Shown: in pieces, positions 43,515 to 52,180 of the stretch
Layout: each line of letters begins with the position of its first letter
How positions within the stretch are numbered: the stretch's first letter is position 1
From: Aeromonas schubertii
Lineage (GTDB): Bacteria; Pseudomonadota; Gammaproteobacteria; Enterobacterales; Aeromonadaceae
Length of the DNA stretch: 64,000 bases
Assembly: GCF_000820105.1 (NCBI RefSeq)
Contig: NZ_CDDB01000072.1
Coordinates: 1-64,000, forward strand
Direction of reading: 5' to 3'
Notes under the pieces: model-generated
Told to the model about the DNA's origin: nothing
What the model saw: only the letters and a program-made list of their open reading frames with translations
Database searches by the model: none
Position numbers and translations under genes: made by a program

Positions 43515-44333
43515 TCAGAAGCTGTAAGAGATCAGGGCCGACCAGGTTGAGTTGCGCTTGTTGAACAGCTCGATGGAGCCGGTGCCGCCCCGCTCGAGGT
43601 CATAGACAACCCCGGTGTTGGAGTACATCAATCCGATGGACCAGTTATCGGTCAGGTCGTAATAGATGCTCTCGGCGTGGATATAGTCATCCTTCTGCCG
43701 AGTACCCTGATAGGTGCGATGGGAGTTGAAGACTAGGCTGGCGTTGAGGCTCCAGCGCTCCCAGCCGGTGTAATCGAGGCTGAGCAGGTTCTCCAGGGTC
43801 CACTCCTTGAGGGAGCGGCCGCCACGGGTCTTGTACTCGTGGAAGTTCTTCATCAGCCTGGGTTGCCAGGTGAATTCGAGCCCGTCCAGCAGGCTGGCCA
43901 GGTCGATGGAGAGGGGGGTGGCGACTCGCAGTGAGGTGTGCAGATCGTCCTTGCGGCTCTGGGTTGACAAGGGCAGGCGCAGGCTGCCATCCAGACCCAG
44001 GGTGATCTCTTCGGTCAGGGTGAACAGATCGCTGTTGCCATATTTTATCCAGCCATCCTGCCAATACTGCCCCTTGGGGTTATCGAAGGCGTGGATCCCG
44101 GCCAGGTTGATACTGGCCTTGCTGCCGTTGTCGAAGCGGTAGTCGAGTATGGCGTTGAGACCGGCGCTACGCATCTCGTGATAGCTGCCGTGTTCGTAGA
44201 AGTTGCTGGTGTAGTCGAGCTCCAGCGAGCCGCCCCAGGGAGAGTCGGGGGCACACTCTTGGGCCACTGCCGTGGTGGGCAGAGCCTGCAGCAGCAGTGC
44301 CGCAAGGCCTGCCGTCATTATCCTGATTGTCAT
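43515..44333 (-). CDS. Outer-membrane beta-barrel protein, unknown family
   Basis: A 272-residue protein with a signal peptide (residues 1-24, cleaved after TTAVA). The mature part has alternating strands with aromatic girdles (SLELDYTSNFYEHGSYHE; WSLNASLVFNSHRTYQ; NWSIGLMYSNTGVVYD) and ends in ISYSF, the C-terminal Phe signal for barrel assembly. About 12 strands seem likely. I do not recognise the family. It precedes the metalloprotease gene by 33 bp. The ATG at 44333 begins the signal peptide; the 12 codons open upstream are unlikely to be translated. Confidence 0.8.
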   Translation of the reverse strand: MTIRIMTAGLAALLLQALPTTAVAQECAPDSPWGGSLELDYTSNFYEHGSYHEMRSAGLNAILDYRFDNGSKASINLAGIHAFDNPKGQYWQDGWIKYGNSDLFTLTEEITLGLDGSLRLPLSTQSRKDDLHTSLRVATPLSIDLASLLDGLEFTWQPRLMKNFHEYKTRGGRSLKEWTLENLLSLDYTGWERWSLNASLVFNSHRTYQGTRQKDDYIHAESIYYDLTDNWSIGLMYSNTGVVYDLERGGTGSIELFNKRNSTWSALISYSF

Positions 44334-44746
44334 TGTTTTTGCTTCCGTTGCGCCTGAACTTTCCTGCATTCGGGATGCAGGGAGAGTGGTTCTATCATTG
44401 CCACCTTCTCTTCGTCAAACGGATGTTTTTTGAGCTATTTTCTTTTTTTTGTGCTCTTTGTGGTGATTCGTTCTGATCGTTTTTTTATTAATGGTTTTTT
44501 TGATTGGTTTAATCGTTATATTTTGAAATATAAACTGATTTACTGTGTTTAAAGTTAATACTTCAGGTGGTGTCAAACACTGATTATTGCTTCTTTTGTG
44601 GTGTTTTATGCCGGGTTTCCCCGGCTGAAATCGGTGGTTGACCCCTCTTTTCGCCAGGACTCAAGAGTCTCGCCAGTTGGTCGATATTCCTGAACCATGG
44701 GTCAACGGGAGCATGTCGACCCGGTTTATGACTCTGTGGACAGGTT
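44334..44746. other. AT-rich intergenic spacer
   Basis: About 410 bases upstream of the barrel-metalloprotease pair, with a central part (about 44400-44580) clearly richer in A/T than the rest of the window, including long T-runs. It should hold the promoter of the pair on the minus strand. I see no gene; a 67-codon open frame on the minus strand has no signs of coding. An H-NS-bound silencer is one possibility. Confidence 0.5.
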
Positions 44747-44775
44747 TTGTCGTAGTGCCATTTGGCTGCTATGAT
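44747..44775 (+). promoter_or_regulatory. Candidate sigma-70 promoter of chemoreceptor gene
   Basis: TTGTCG (44747-44752) and TATGAT (44770-44775) with an optimal 17-base spacer, about 80 bases before the chemoreceptor ATG. Confidence 0.55.
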
Positions 44776-44857
44776 CCTGCGCTTCATTTCGCCTAGACGC
44801 CCATCATAAGGACGTGATCGTCAACGCACCCCTTCCCAGGCCAGTTGAGGATTACCC

Positions 44858-46489
44858 ATGTCATTCAAAGATTTGGCTATCGGCAAGAAGATTGCCGTGG
44901 TCTTCTCCATCATCGCCGCCATCAATATGGCGTTCGGTGTCTATCTCTTCTCCGAACTCGGCGGCATCCGCAGTCGGGTGCTGAACTTCACCGATTCGAC
45001 CCTGCCGAGCGTGCTCTCGGTGGAGAAGCTCATCTACGAGATCTCCTACCTGCGCCGGGCCGAGTTCGCCATCCTGACCATACCGGATCCCCAGGAGCTG
45101 CAGCGCCGTCTGGCTCGCCGTGGTGAGACCCTGGCCCGTATCGACCGCATGTTTGCCGACTACGAACACACCGTGGGCGATGGCCACGAGCGCCAGGTGT
45201 TCGACCAGGTCAAGCAGGTGTGGCAGCGCTATCAACAGGCCCTGCGCCCCTTCGAGAGCTCGGTGGCAAGCGGCAACATGGTCGCGGCCCAGCCCGCCCT
45301 GATGGGGACCCTCTCCCTGTTCGGTGAGCTGGAGAAGGCGATGGATGCCCTGGTCGAGGTCAACCTCGGCTTTGTCAGCAACAATCGCAGCGATCTGCTG
45401 GCGACCCTCTCTTTGGTGAGCACCTCTACCCTGGTGAGCCTGGGGGCCATGCTCCTCTTCATGGTGGTGATGACCTGGTTTCTGAGCCGCCAGATCTGCC
45501 AGCCTCTGAGTGCCGTGGTGCGTCTGTCCAACGACATTGCGCGGGGCGATCTCACCACCCGCATCGATCGCCGAGCCATCGGTAACGACGAGCTGGGCCG
45601 ACTGGCCGACGCATCCCTTGCCATGCAGGACAATCTGCGTCGCCTCATCGAGGAGGTGGTGGCTGCGGTGACCCAGCTCGGTACTTCCATCGAGGAGGTG
45701 AGCGCCGTCTCCGAGCAGACGTCGGGGGGCGTGCGTGCCCAGCAGGCGGAGATCACCCAGGTCGCCGCCGCCATGACCCAGATGAAGGCGACCGTGGCCA
45801 ATGTGGCCGCCAACACCGAGATCGCCTCCGGCGAGACCACGGCCACCAGCGAGCTGGTGCGCCAGGGGGATCACGACGTGCAAGGGGTGATCGCCGCCAA
45901 CAGCCGCCTGGCCGAGCAGATCGAGGAGGCGGGTAGCCTGGTGGTACAGCTCGAGCAGGAGTCCGGCCGCATCAACATGGTGGTGGATGTGATCCGCGAC
46001 ATCGCCGAGCAGACCAACCTGCTGGCCCTCAACGCCGCCATCGAAGCGGCCCGTGCCGGCGAGTCGGGCCGTGGTTTTGCGGTGGTGGCTGACGAGGTGC
46101 GCACCCTGGCCGGCCGTACCCAATCCTCTACCGGTGAGATCGCCAGGATCATCGAGTCCCTGCAGCAGCGGGCCAATGCGGTGCGGCAGGTGACCGAGCT
46201 CAGTCGTGAGATGATCGAGGAGTGTGTCACCCAGAGTGAGCGTACCGGCGAGGGGATCCGTCGCATCGCCGAGGCGGCCAACAAGATCGCCGACATGGGG
46301 ATCCAGATTGCCAGCGCCTGCGGTGAGCAGGATGCGGTCTCCGATGAGCTGAGCCGCAACGTGGAGCGGATCAACGACTCGGCCAGCGAAGTGGCACAGG
46401 GGGCCCAGCACACGGCGAGCGCCTGCGTGGAGCTGAGCCAGCTGGCGGCCGGATTGCAGCAGACGGTGGGCCGTTTCCGCCTCGCCTGA
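44858..46489 (+). CDS. Methyl-accepting chemotaxis protein
   Basis: A 543-residue chemoreceptor. A membrane helix (about 12-32) is followed by a periplasmic four-helix-bundle ligand domain (33-190), a second helix (about 190-212), a HAMP domain (213-265) and the signalling domain. The hairpin tip is intact: [20 protein letters not shown] then [16 protein letters not shown]. The C-terminus (VGRFRLA) lacks the NWETF-type tether for CheR/CheB. The ligand is unknown. It is preceded by its own promoter and ends at a terminator. Confidence 0.94.
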   Translation: MSFKDLAIGKKIAVVFSIIAAINMAFGVYLFSELGGIRSRVLNFTDSTLPSVLSVEKLIYEISYLRRAEFAILTIPDPQELQRRLARRGETLARIDRMFADYEHTVGDGHERQVFDQVKQVWQRYQQALRPFESSVASGNMVAAQPALMGTLSLFGELEKAMDALVEVNLGFVSNNRSDLLATLSLVSTSTLVSLGAMLLFMVVMTWFLSRQICQPLSAVVRLSNDIARGDLTTRIDRRAIGNDELGRLADASLAMQDNLRRLIEEVVAAVTQLGTSIEEVSAVSEQTSGGVRAQQAEITQVAAAMTQMKATVANVAANTEIASGETTATSELVRQGDHDVQGVIAANSRLAEQIEEAGSLVVQLEQESGRINMVVDVIRDIAEQTNLLALNAAIEAARAGESGRGFAVVADEVRTLAGRTQSSTGEIARIIESLQQRANAVRQVTELSREMIEECVTQSERTGEGIRRIAEAANKIADMGIQIASACGEQDAVSDELSRNVERINDSASEVAQGAQHTASACVELSQLAAGLQQTVGRFRLA

Positions 46490-46495
46490 TTGCCC

Positions 46496-46520
46496 AAAGC
46501 CACCGAAAGGTGGCTTTTTT
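46496..46520 (+). terminator. Terminator of chemoreceptor gene
   Basis: AAAGCCACC pairs with GGTGGCTTT around GAAA, followed by TTTTTT-rich sequence, seven bases after the stop. Confidence 0.88.
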
Positions 46521-46607
46521 GTGGCCGGGGATTGCGCCGGTGGGTCTCTTTTGTTACCACTGAAGGTTTCCGGCATCCTCCATGCCGGGCGCACACAAGG
46601 AGTCGTT

Positions 46608-47813
46608 ATGCGCCTGCCCCCCTTTCCCCCGCTGGTCTGGATCCTGATCCTCGGCACCTTCATGGTGCGTACCAGCTTCTTCATGGTCTGGCCCTTCCTC
46701 TCCATCCTGCTCTACCGGGAGTACGCCCTGTCGGCCTCCGGCATCGGGGTCTTGTTGGGCGGCGCGGCCGTGCTCTCCTGCCTTATCGGCTTCTATGTGG
46801 GCTGGCTCTCCGACAAGTTCGGCCGGCGCACCATACTGCTGCTCGGTTGCGCCCTGTCGTGCGGCGCCTACCTGTTGCTTGGCTTTGGCCACTCCCTCTG
46901 GATCATCGCCATCGGGGTGTTTGGCTCGGGCCTCTCCTATGCCTTTATCGACACACCGGGCAAGGCGCTGATGGGGGATCTGCTGCCCGAGAAGGCGCAG
47001 CGCGAGTTGGCCCTGCACCTGCGCTACTTCCTGCTCAACGTGGGGGCAGGGGTGGGCCCTCTCGTTGGCGTCATGGTGGGGCTGGGGGCGCGCCAGGAGA
47101 CCTTCGTGGTGACGGCGGTCAGTTATGCCCTGCTCGGTATCGGTTTTCTGCTCGGCTTTCGCCGCGACTGCGTCGGTCGACCGGATGCGGGCCTCACCCT
47201 GGGGGCCATGCTCAGGGTCGTGGGGCGGGATCGGGCCTTCCTGCTCTTTATCCTCGCCAACTTGCTGATGATGCTGGTCTATGCCCAGGTGGAGTCGCCG
47301 TTGATCCAGTATCTGACCCGCGCCGGTGCCCCGGAGGTGGAGACGCTGGTGGCCCTGCTGGTGGCCACCAATGCGCTCACCATCATCACATTGCAATTTC
47401 CCCTGCTGCATCTGACCCGGCGCTGGCGGGTGAGCCTGCGGCTGCAGTTTTCCATCTTGCTGATGGCATCGGCCCAGGTATTGTTCGCCCTGTCGAGTCC
47501 GGCCCTGTACTGGCCCTGGCTGGTGGCGGTTTTCTTGTTGAGCGTGGGGGAGGCGGTGTTGTTCCCGCTTTTCAACGTGCTGATCGATGAGATGGCGCCG
47601 GCTCACCTCAAGGGAAGCTACTTCGGGGCGAGTGCCCTGGCCGGGCTCGGCTGGGCGCTCTCACCCCTGGTGGGGGGATGGCTGTTGCAGGTATGGGGCG
47701 GCCCGGCCCTGTTTGCCGTGATGGCCGGCATCTGCGTGCTGGTGTTTGCCCTCTACGGGGCGGGCAGCCGGGAGGTGCGCCCATCGGCCGGGCCGGCCGG
47801 CTGCGAAGATTAG
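46608..47813 (+). CDS. MFS transporter
   Basis: A 401-residue inner-membrane protein with 12 predicted helices and the MFS loop 2-3 motif GWLSDKFGRR (near residues 65-75). The N-terminal half is of the MdtG/YceL drug-efflux kind, but no substrate can be named. AAGGAG lies five bases before the ATG. The last bases overlap the stop codon of the convergent DsrE gene. Confidence 0.86.
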   Translation: MRLPPFPPLVWILILGTFMVRTSFFMVWPFLSILLYREYALSASGIGVLLGGAAVLSCLIGFYVGWLSDKFGRRTILLLGCALSCGAYLLLGFGHSLWIIAIGVFGSGLSYAFIDTPGKALMGDLLPEKAQRELALHLRYFLLNVGAGVGPLVGVMVGLGARQETFVVTAVSYALLGIGFLLGFRRDCVGRPDAGLTLGAMLRVVGRDRAFLLFILANLLMMLVYAQVESPLIQYLTRAGAPEVETLVALLVATNALTIITLQFPLLHLTRRWRVSLRLQFSILLMASAQVLFALSSPALYWPWLVAVFLLSVGEAVLFPLFNVLIDEMAPAHLKGSYFGASALAGLGWALSPLVGGWLLQVWGGPALFAVMAGICVLVFALYGAGSREVRPSAGPAGCED

Positions 47814-48163
47814 AAGGTGAGCACCTTGTCGGCGGCCAGGGTCCAGTCGGCCAGCTCACTCAGGGTGCCTATCTCGACCCCCTCGATGAGGGGCAAGGGG
47901 CTCAGGCCACGGCCGTCACAACAGGTCTTGCACAGGCGCACCGGTACCTGCTGGGCCAGCAGGATCTCCAGCATCTGGCGCAGGTTGTACCCCTCGGCCG
48001 GCGCCTGGCCGGGGAGGGCGGCAGTGACCGCATCGGACATCAGAAACAGCCTGAGGCTGACCCCCTCGCGCTCGGCCAGGGCGAGAGAGAGGCGCAGGGC
48101 GTTGAAGAGGGACTCGCTGCCATAGGGGGCGCCGTTGGCGATGATGACAATCTCTTGGCTCAT
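47810..48163 (-). CDS. DsrE/DsrF-like protein
   Basis: A 117-residue protein of the DsrE/YchN fold: IVIIANGAPYGSESLFNALR at the start, RLFLMSDAV, and a cysteine cluster LCKTCCDGRG near residue 75 at the place where sulfur-carrying DsrE/TusD proteins keep their active Cys. It may be a sulfur-transfer protein. The ATG at 48163 begins the first strand. It is a single gene whose end overlaps that of the convergent MFS gene. Confidence 0.85.
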   Translation of the reverse strand: MSQEIVIIANGAPYGSESLFNALRLSLALAEREGVSLRLFLMSDAVTAALPGQAPAEGYNLRQMLEILLAQQVPVRLCKTCCDGRGLSPLPLIEGVEIGTLSELADWTLAADKVLTF

Positions 48164-48355
48164 AGTGGATTCCATCGGGTTAGAAAATGGCGATGCTAAC
48201 ACGTTACCGAGGCGGTAAAAGTGAGAAGGGTCAAGGGGATTGATCGCGTTGACTATGGCGACCCGCTCACAAAATCGGGACGGCTTGTCACCAAAATGTG
48301 GCTGAAATGAGTCTGGTTGTTATCATGGTGAAACCTGTTGCGAAAGGAGAGTCCG

Positions 48356-48796
48356 ATGAAATCCGTAATCCCGTTTCTGTTGCTGGGGGCCATGGCGGCT
48401 CCTGCCTTTGCCGATGAGTGCTCCCTGACCGTCGAGGCGGACGACGCCATGAAGTTCAATACCGCCGCCATGACGGTGCCGGCCACCTGCCAGGAGGTGA
48501 CGGTCACCCTCAAGCACGTGGGCAAGTTGCCGGTCACCGCCATGGGCCACAACTGGGTGCTGGCGGCCACTGCCGACATGCAGGCGGTCGCCACCGAGGG
48601 GATGAGCGCCGGGGCCGACAACAGCTACATCAAGCAAGACGATCCCCGCGTCATTGCCCATACCAAGCTGGTGGGCGGCGGTGAGAGCACCTCCATCACC
48701 TTCCCGACCAAGGATCTGGCCGGCAAGGATCTCAGCTTCTTCTGCTCCTTCCCCGGCCACTGGGCCATCATGAAGGGCAGCTTCAAGGTGGGCTAA
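48356..48796 (+). CDS. azu: Azurin
   Basis: A 146-residue precursor with a 19-residue signal peptide (cleaved after APAFA) and a 127-residue mature blue copper protein. The copper ligands are visible: His in MGHNWV, and Cys, His and Met in CSFPGHWAIM. The structural disulfide pair (DEC and TCQE) is present. Azurin is a periplasmic one-electron carrier between cytochromes and reductases or oxidases. AAAGGAGAG lies six bases before the ATG. No partner gene is adjacent; a terminator follows. Confidence 0.96.
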   Translation: MKSVIPFLLLGAMAAPAFADECSLTVEADDAMKFNTAAMTVPATCQEVTVTLKHVGKLPVTAMGHNWVLAATADMQAVATEGMSAGADNSYIKQDDPRVIAHTKLVGGGESTSITFPTKDLAGKDLSFFCSFPGHWAIMKGSFKVG

Positions 48797-48809
48797 TCCC
48801 GCCGTAGTG

Positions 48810-48836
48810 AAGGGGCAGCAGACGCTGCCCCTTTTT
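48810..48836. terminator. Terminator after azurin
   Basis: AAGGGGCAGC pairs with GCTGCCCCTT around AGAC, followed by TTTTT; it lies between the convergent azurin and HutD genes. Confidence 0.85.
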
Positions 48837-48841
48837 ATGTC

Positions 48842-49402
48842 TTAACCGCAGGGTTGCAGGGTGAAGAAGGCGAGCGTCGCCCGCTTCTGGCAGGTCAGCG
48901 CCAGCGCCGGCTCGCCGCTGATGCTCAGGGTGTCACCGCTTTGCAGCTCATGTCCGCCCGCCTCCAGAGTGCCATCGAGCAGGACCACCAGGTAGGTGTT
49001 GACCGGCTCCAGGGTCAGGCTCAGGGAGAAGGGGAGGTTGAGCACCCGGGCATTGGCCTTGATGCGTGCCGGGTCGTAGATGAGCCCGAGATCGGTCACC
49101 TCTTTTTTCAGCAGGGCGCAGTGGGTTGGCTCGCTCCCGTCGAAGTGGGCGATCTCGTAGGTGGCATAGGGGTGCCCGTTGAGCACGAAGCCGGCCCCCT
49201 TGATGGGGAGCAGGATGCGCGAGAAACCCGGGAAGGGGGAGAAGGGGCCATCCTCGCGGATCGGCGCCATACTCAGGCGATAGTCAAAGTCGAGGGCTGC
49301 CAGGCTGGCGCCGCCCGGGGAGACGAGGATCTCGGCGGTGGTGCCGCGGCCACTCTTCCACGGCATGGGGCGGTAGCGGGATTGGGGGATCAGGGTAAAC
49401 AC
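48842..49402 (-). CDS. HutD/Ves-family protein
   Basis: A 186-residue protein of the HutD (Ves) bicupin family: PWKSGRGTTAEI near the start, FSPFPGFSRILLPIKG, then FDGSEPTHCALL. HutD proteins occur with histidine utilisation genes in some bacteria and no clear reaction is known; no hut gene is near here. I chose the GTG at 49402, where AGGAG lies five bases upstream; the frame is open another 33 codons, but that part has no likeness to the family. Confidence 0.82.
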   Translation of the reverse strand: MFTLIPQSRYRPMPWKSGRGTTAEILVSPGGASLAALDFDYRLSMAPIREDGPFSPFPGFSRILLPIKGAGFVLNGHPYATYEIAHFDGSEPTHCALLKKEVTDLGLIYDPARIKANARVLNLPFSLSLTLEPVNTYLVVLLDGTLEAGGHELQSGDTLSISGEPALALTCQKRATLAFFTLQPCG

Positions 49403-49539
49403 ACTCTCTCCTGGCTGGAAGGGGAGGGGCAGAGATAGCACGAGGCGGACGCGATGGAAAGCCGGGGATGTGAGCCGGGCCCGGATTTGTCCCGTTGCCA
49501 CCGCTACACTGGCGGTTTCGTCCCGGTTGGAGCCGTACC

Positions 49540-50511
49540 ATGACCCACAAGATCATTCTGGATACCGATCCCGGCATCGACGATGCCATGGCCATCCTCT
49601 TTGCCGAGGCCCATCCGGGCGTCGAGCTGCTCGCCATCACCACCGTCTTTGGCAATGCCACCATCGAGGATGGCACTCGCAACACCCTCTGGCTCAAGGA
49701 AAAATACGCCATGAAGGCGGACGTGGCCAAAGGGGCTGACCGCCCGCTGCGGCGTCCACCGGTGGGGCCGACCACTATCGTCCATGGGGAACACGGCTTC
49801 GGGGATGTCGAGGCCGGCGCCGTACGGGGATGCCCCGACCCGCGCCCCGCCTGGCAATACATGGCTGATGCCGTCAAGGCGGCGCCGGGCGAGATCACCC
49901 TGGTGGCCATAGGGCCGCTCACCAACCTGGCGCTGGCCCTCGAGCATGCGCCCGAGATAACCGGCCTGGTCAGGCAGGTGGTGGTGATGGGGGGGGCGTT
50001 TGGCGTCAACGGCCATCGGGGCAACGTGACCCCCTATGCCGAGGCCAATATCCACGACGATCCCGAGGCCGCCGATCGGGTCTTCACCGCCGACTGGCCC
50101 CTGGTCATCATCGGCCTCGACGTGACCCAGCAGAGCGTCTTCAGCGGCGCCTACCTGGATGCCCTGCGCGATGACGCGGGCGAGCCGGGGCGTTTCATCT
50201 GGGATGTCAGCCGCTATTACCTGCGCTTTTATTCGTCGCGCATCGGCATGGACGGCTGCCACGTGCACGATCCGTCCGCCATCGCCTATGTCATCGACCC
50301 AGCCCTGTTTACCCTGCGCGACGGACCGGTTCGGGTGGTGACCGAGGGGCCTGCCATCGGCCACACCCTGCAGAAGTTTGACGGCCGGCGTCACCCGCAC
50401 GACGAGTGGGCCGATTACCGGGCGCAGCGGGTCGGGGTGGCGGTGGATGACGGGGCCCTGCTGGCCCTCTATCGCCAGACCCTGATCGACTGGGGAAGGT
50501 CTCACCCCTGA
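49540..50511 (+). CDS. Nucleoside hydrolase
   Basis: A 323-residue member of the inosine-uridine preferring nucleoside hydrolase family. The Ca2+-binding motif DTDPGIDDA is at residues 8-16, VAIGPLTNLALAL and VVMGGAF follow, EANIHDDPEAA gives the second acidic site and HVHDPSAIAYV the C-terminal Asp. It cleaves nucleosides to base and ribose. Substrate choice (purine or pyrimidine) is not clear from sequence; the Rih proteins of E. coli are the nearest known enzymes. It diverges from the HutD gene with a 137-bp gap. Confidence 0.93.
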   Translation: MTHKIILDTDPGIDDAMAILFAEAHPGVELLAITTVFGNATIEDGTRNTLWLKEKYAMKADVAKGADRPLRRPPVGPTTIVHGEHGFGDVEAGAVRGCPDPRPAWQYMADAVKAAPGEITLVAIGPLTNLALALEHAPEITGLVRQVVVMGGAFGVNGHRGNVTPYAEANIHDDPEAADRVFTADWPLVIIGLDVTQQSVFSGAYLDALRDDAGEPGRFIWDVSRYYLRFYSSRIGMDGCHVHDPSAIAYVIDPALFTLRDGPVRVVTEGPAIGHTLQKFDGRRHPHDEWADYRAQRVGVAVDDGALLALYRQTLIDWGRSHP

Positions 50512-50518
50512 CGCTCTT

Positions 50519-50560
50519 GGGTGGCCTGTGGCGTCTATCGCTCGGGCCACCCTGTTTTCC
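50519..50560 (+). terminator. Probable terminator of nucleoside hydrolase gene
   Basis: GGGTGGCC (50519-50526) pairs with GGCCACCC (50545-50552), with a long loop that can pair internally, followed by TGTTTTCCCC. It begins seven bases after the stop. Confidence 0.55.
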
Positions 50561-50686
50561 CCTTATGTCTCTGCCGCCGCGGGTGCCTGAAAGGGTCGCC
50601 ATTGAGACTTATTATTTCCTTCCCGATTCAATTTATCCTCTCTGTTTTTCCTCCTTTATTTCCTAATTTCCATATTAACTTGGTGT

Positions 50687-50701
50687 GTTAATGAAATGTT
50701 T
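50687..50701 (+). promoter_or_regulatory. Candidate ArcA-P binding site
   Basis: GTTAATGAAATGTTT matches the ArcA consensus GTTAATTAAATGTTA at 13 of 15 positions. The cyo operon is repressed by ArcA in E. coli. The distance to the cyoA start (397 bases) is long for a repressor site unless the promoter lies far upstream. Confidence 0.5.
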
Positions 50702-50956
50702 ATTTGTGGCGAGGTGGGAAATGCGCGCTGTCGTTATTTTATCCAATCCGAGATTGTTTATTGTGATTAATTTGTGACTCCATTGGGCCTTGTTGTTGGG
50801 TGTCGTCGGGAGGTGCTTTCTGAATGTTGAATGAAAATCCTTGAATGGCATCAATTTTCATATGGTTTTATCGGGCTTTTTTTCGCGTGATCGGACAGAA
50901 AACAGCCTTTCTGGGGTTTTGTTGTTCGAAATAATTAATCCTGTTGAGGCGATATA

Positions 50957-50981
50957 TCAAGCGGCACGGTAGGTCGCTTGA
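50957..50981. promoter_or_regulatory. Inverted repeat upstream of cyoA
   Basis: TCAAGCG and CGCTTGA stand 11 bases apart, about 115 bases before the cyoA start. It may be an operator or a hairpin in the leader; there is no T-run to make it a terminator. Confidence 0.35.
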
Positions 50982-51097
50982 ATAAATTGAGGCGCCTTGT
51001 TGCGATTAATTTTTCGCGTTGTTAACGGGATGGGGCATTGCAATAGAATAATGCATTTTATCGATACCTTTACCCCTTTCGTATTAGAGGACGCAGT

Positions 51098-52180
51098 ATG
51101 AGACCTTCTCGGCTGATAAGAGGGTGTGCAGCCTTGCTGGGAGTGCCATTGAGCCTGCTGCTCAGCGGTTGTGACATGGCCTTGATGAACCCCAAAGGGC
51201 AGATCGGTGTGGAGCAGAAATCCCTGATCCTGACCGCCCTGATGCTGATGCTCATCGTGGTGATTCCTGTCATCATCATGACCGTCGCCTTCGCCCGCAA
51301 GTATCGGGCCGCCAACACCGGGGCCACCTATGCCCCCAACTGGGCCCACTCCAATAAAATCGAAGCGGTCGTCTGGACCATTCCGGTCATCATCATCGTC
51401 ATCCTGGCGACCATTACCTGGAAGACGGCTCACGAGCTGGATCCCTACAAGCCCCTCGACTCGGCGGTGAAACCGGTCAGGGTCGATGTGGTCTCTCTGG
51501 ACTGGAAGTGGCTGTTCGTCTATCCGGATCTTGGCATCGCTACCGTCAACGAGCTGGCTTTCCCGGCCAACACCCCGGTCAACTTCCGCGTCACCTCGGG
51601 CACTGTGATGAACTCCTTCTTCATCCCGCAACTGGGTGGCCAGATCTACGCCATGGCCGGCATGCAGACCAAGCTGCACCTCATCGCCAACGAACCGGGC
51701 GAGTACAAGGGGATCTCCGGCAGCTACAGCGGCGCCGGCTTCTCGGGCATGAAGTTCAAGGCCATCGCCACCCCGGACCAGGCCGCCTTCGACGCCTGGG
51801 TCGCCAAGGTCAAGGGCTCGCCCAGGCAACTCACCACCATGGCCCAGTACGATGAACTCGCCAAGCCGACCCAGTACCATCCGGTGGAGTACTACTCCAG
51901 CGCCGATCCCCAACTGTTCGTCAACCTGATCAACAAGTTTATGGGCGACATGAAGCATGGTGAGCACGCCGCAATGAGTCATGAAGGCATGAATCACGAC
52001 GGAGCCAAGGCCCCCATGAATCATGAAGGCATGCATCACGACGATGCCAAGGCCCCCATGAATCATGAAGGCATGAATCACGAAGGCATGGCGCACGACG
52101 CGCCCATGCACCATGAGGAGCAGGCTGGCCACAGCGGCCACCTGCCGGCCGACAAGACTGTGACAGCGGGTACTCACTGA
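51098..52180 (+). CDS. cyoA: Cytochrome bo3 ubiquinol oxidase subunit II
   Basis: A 360-residue lipoprotein (lipobox SGC, Cys25) with two membrane helices (about 43-62 and 87-105) and a periplasmic cupredoxin domain lacking the CuA ligands, as in quinol oxidases. [18 protein letters not shown] and ALDWKWLF-like [12 protein letters not shown] are family blocks. It exceeds E. coli CyoA (315) because of a C-terminal tail (residues 285-360) with 15 His and 9 Met, built partly of a 14-residue repeat. The tail could bind copper or other metals. Its TGA overlaps the cyoB ATG by one base. Confidence 0.95.
   Translation: MRPSRLIRGCAALLGVPLSLLLSGCDMALMNPKGQIGVEQKSLILTALMLMLIVVIPVIIMTVAFARKYRAANTGATYAPNWAHSNKIEAVVWTIPVIIIVILATITWKTAHELDPYKPLDSAVKPVRVDVVSLDWKWLFVYPDLGIATVNELAFPANTPVNFRVTSGTVMNSFFIPQLGGQIYAMAGMQTKLHLIANEPGEYKGISGSYSGAGFSGMKFKAIATPDQAAFDAWVAKVKGSPRQLTTMAQYDELAKPTQYHPVEYYSSADPQLFVNLINKFMGDMKHGEHAAMSHEGMNHDGAKAPMNHEGMHHDDAKAPMNHEGMNHEGMAHDAPMHHEEQAGHSGHLPADKTVTAGTH
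51974..52099 (+). repeat. 42-bp tandem repeat encoding the CyoA tail
   Basis: Three imperfect 42-base units (starting at 51974, 52016, 52058) encode 14-residue units of the form [14 protein letters not shown]. The period is a multiple of three, so copy-number change would keep the frame. Confidence 0.85.

Larger units (their letters stand above)
50561..51097. other. AT-rich leader region of the cyo operon
   Basis: About 540 bases without a gene, clearly richer in A/T than the surroundings between about 50610 and 51060. It holds an ArcA-like box, an inverted repeat and possible -10 elements (for example TAGAAT at 51044-51049), but I could not settle on one promoter. A small RNA or a long mRNA leader is possible. 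Confidence 0.5.

Noticed and set aside
44584-44787. 67-codon minus frame in the AT-rich spacer
   Set aside because: No ribosome site, composition unlike coding sequence, and it overlaps the chemoreceptor promoter.
44861-46705. 614-codon minus frame over the chemoreceptor gene
   Set aside because: Antisense artefact; the + strand product has an intact signalling domain.
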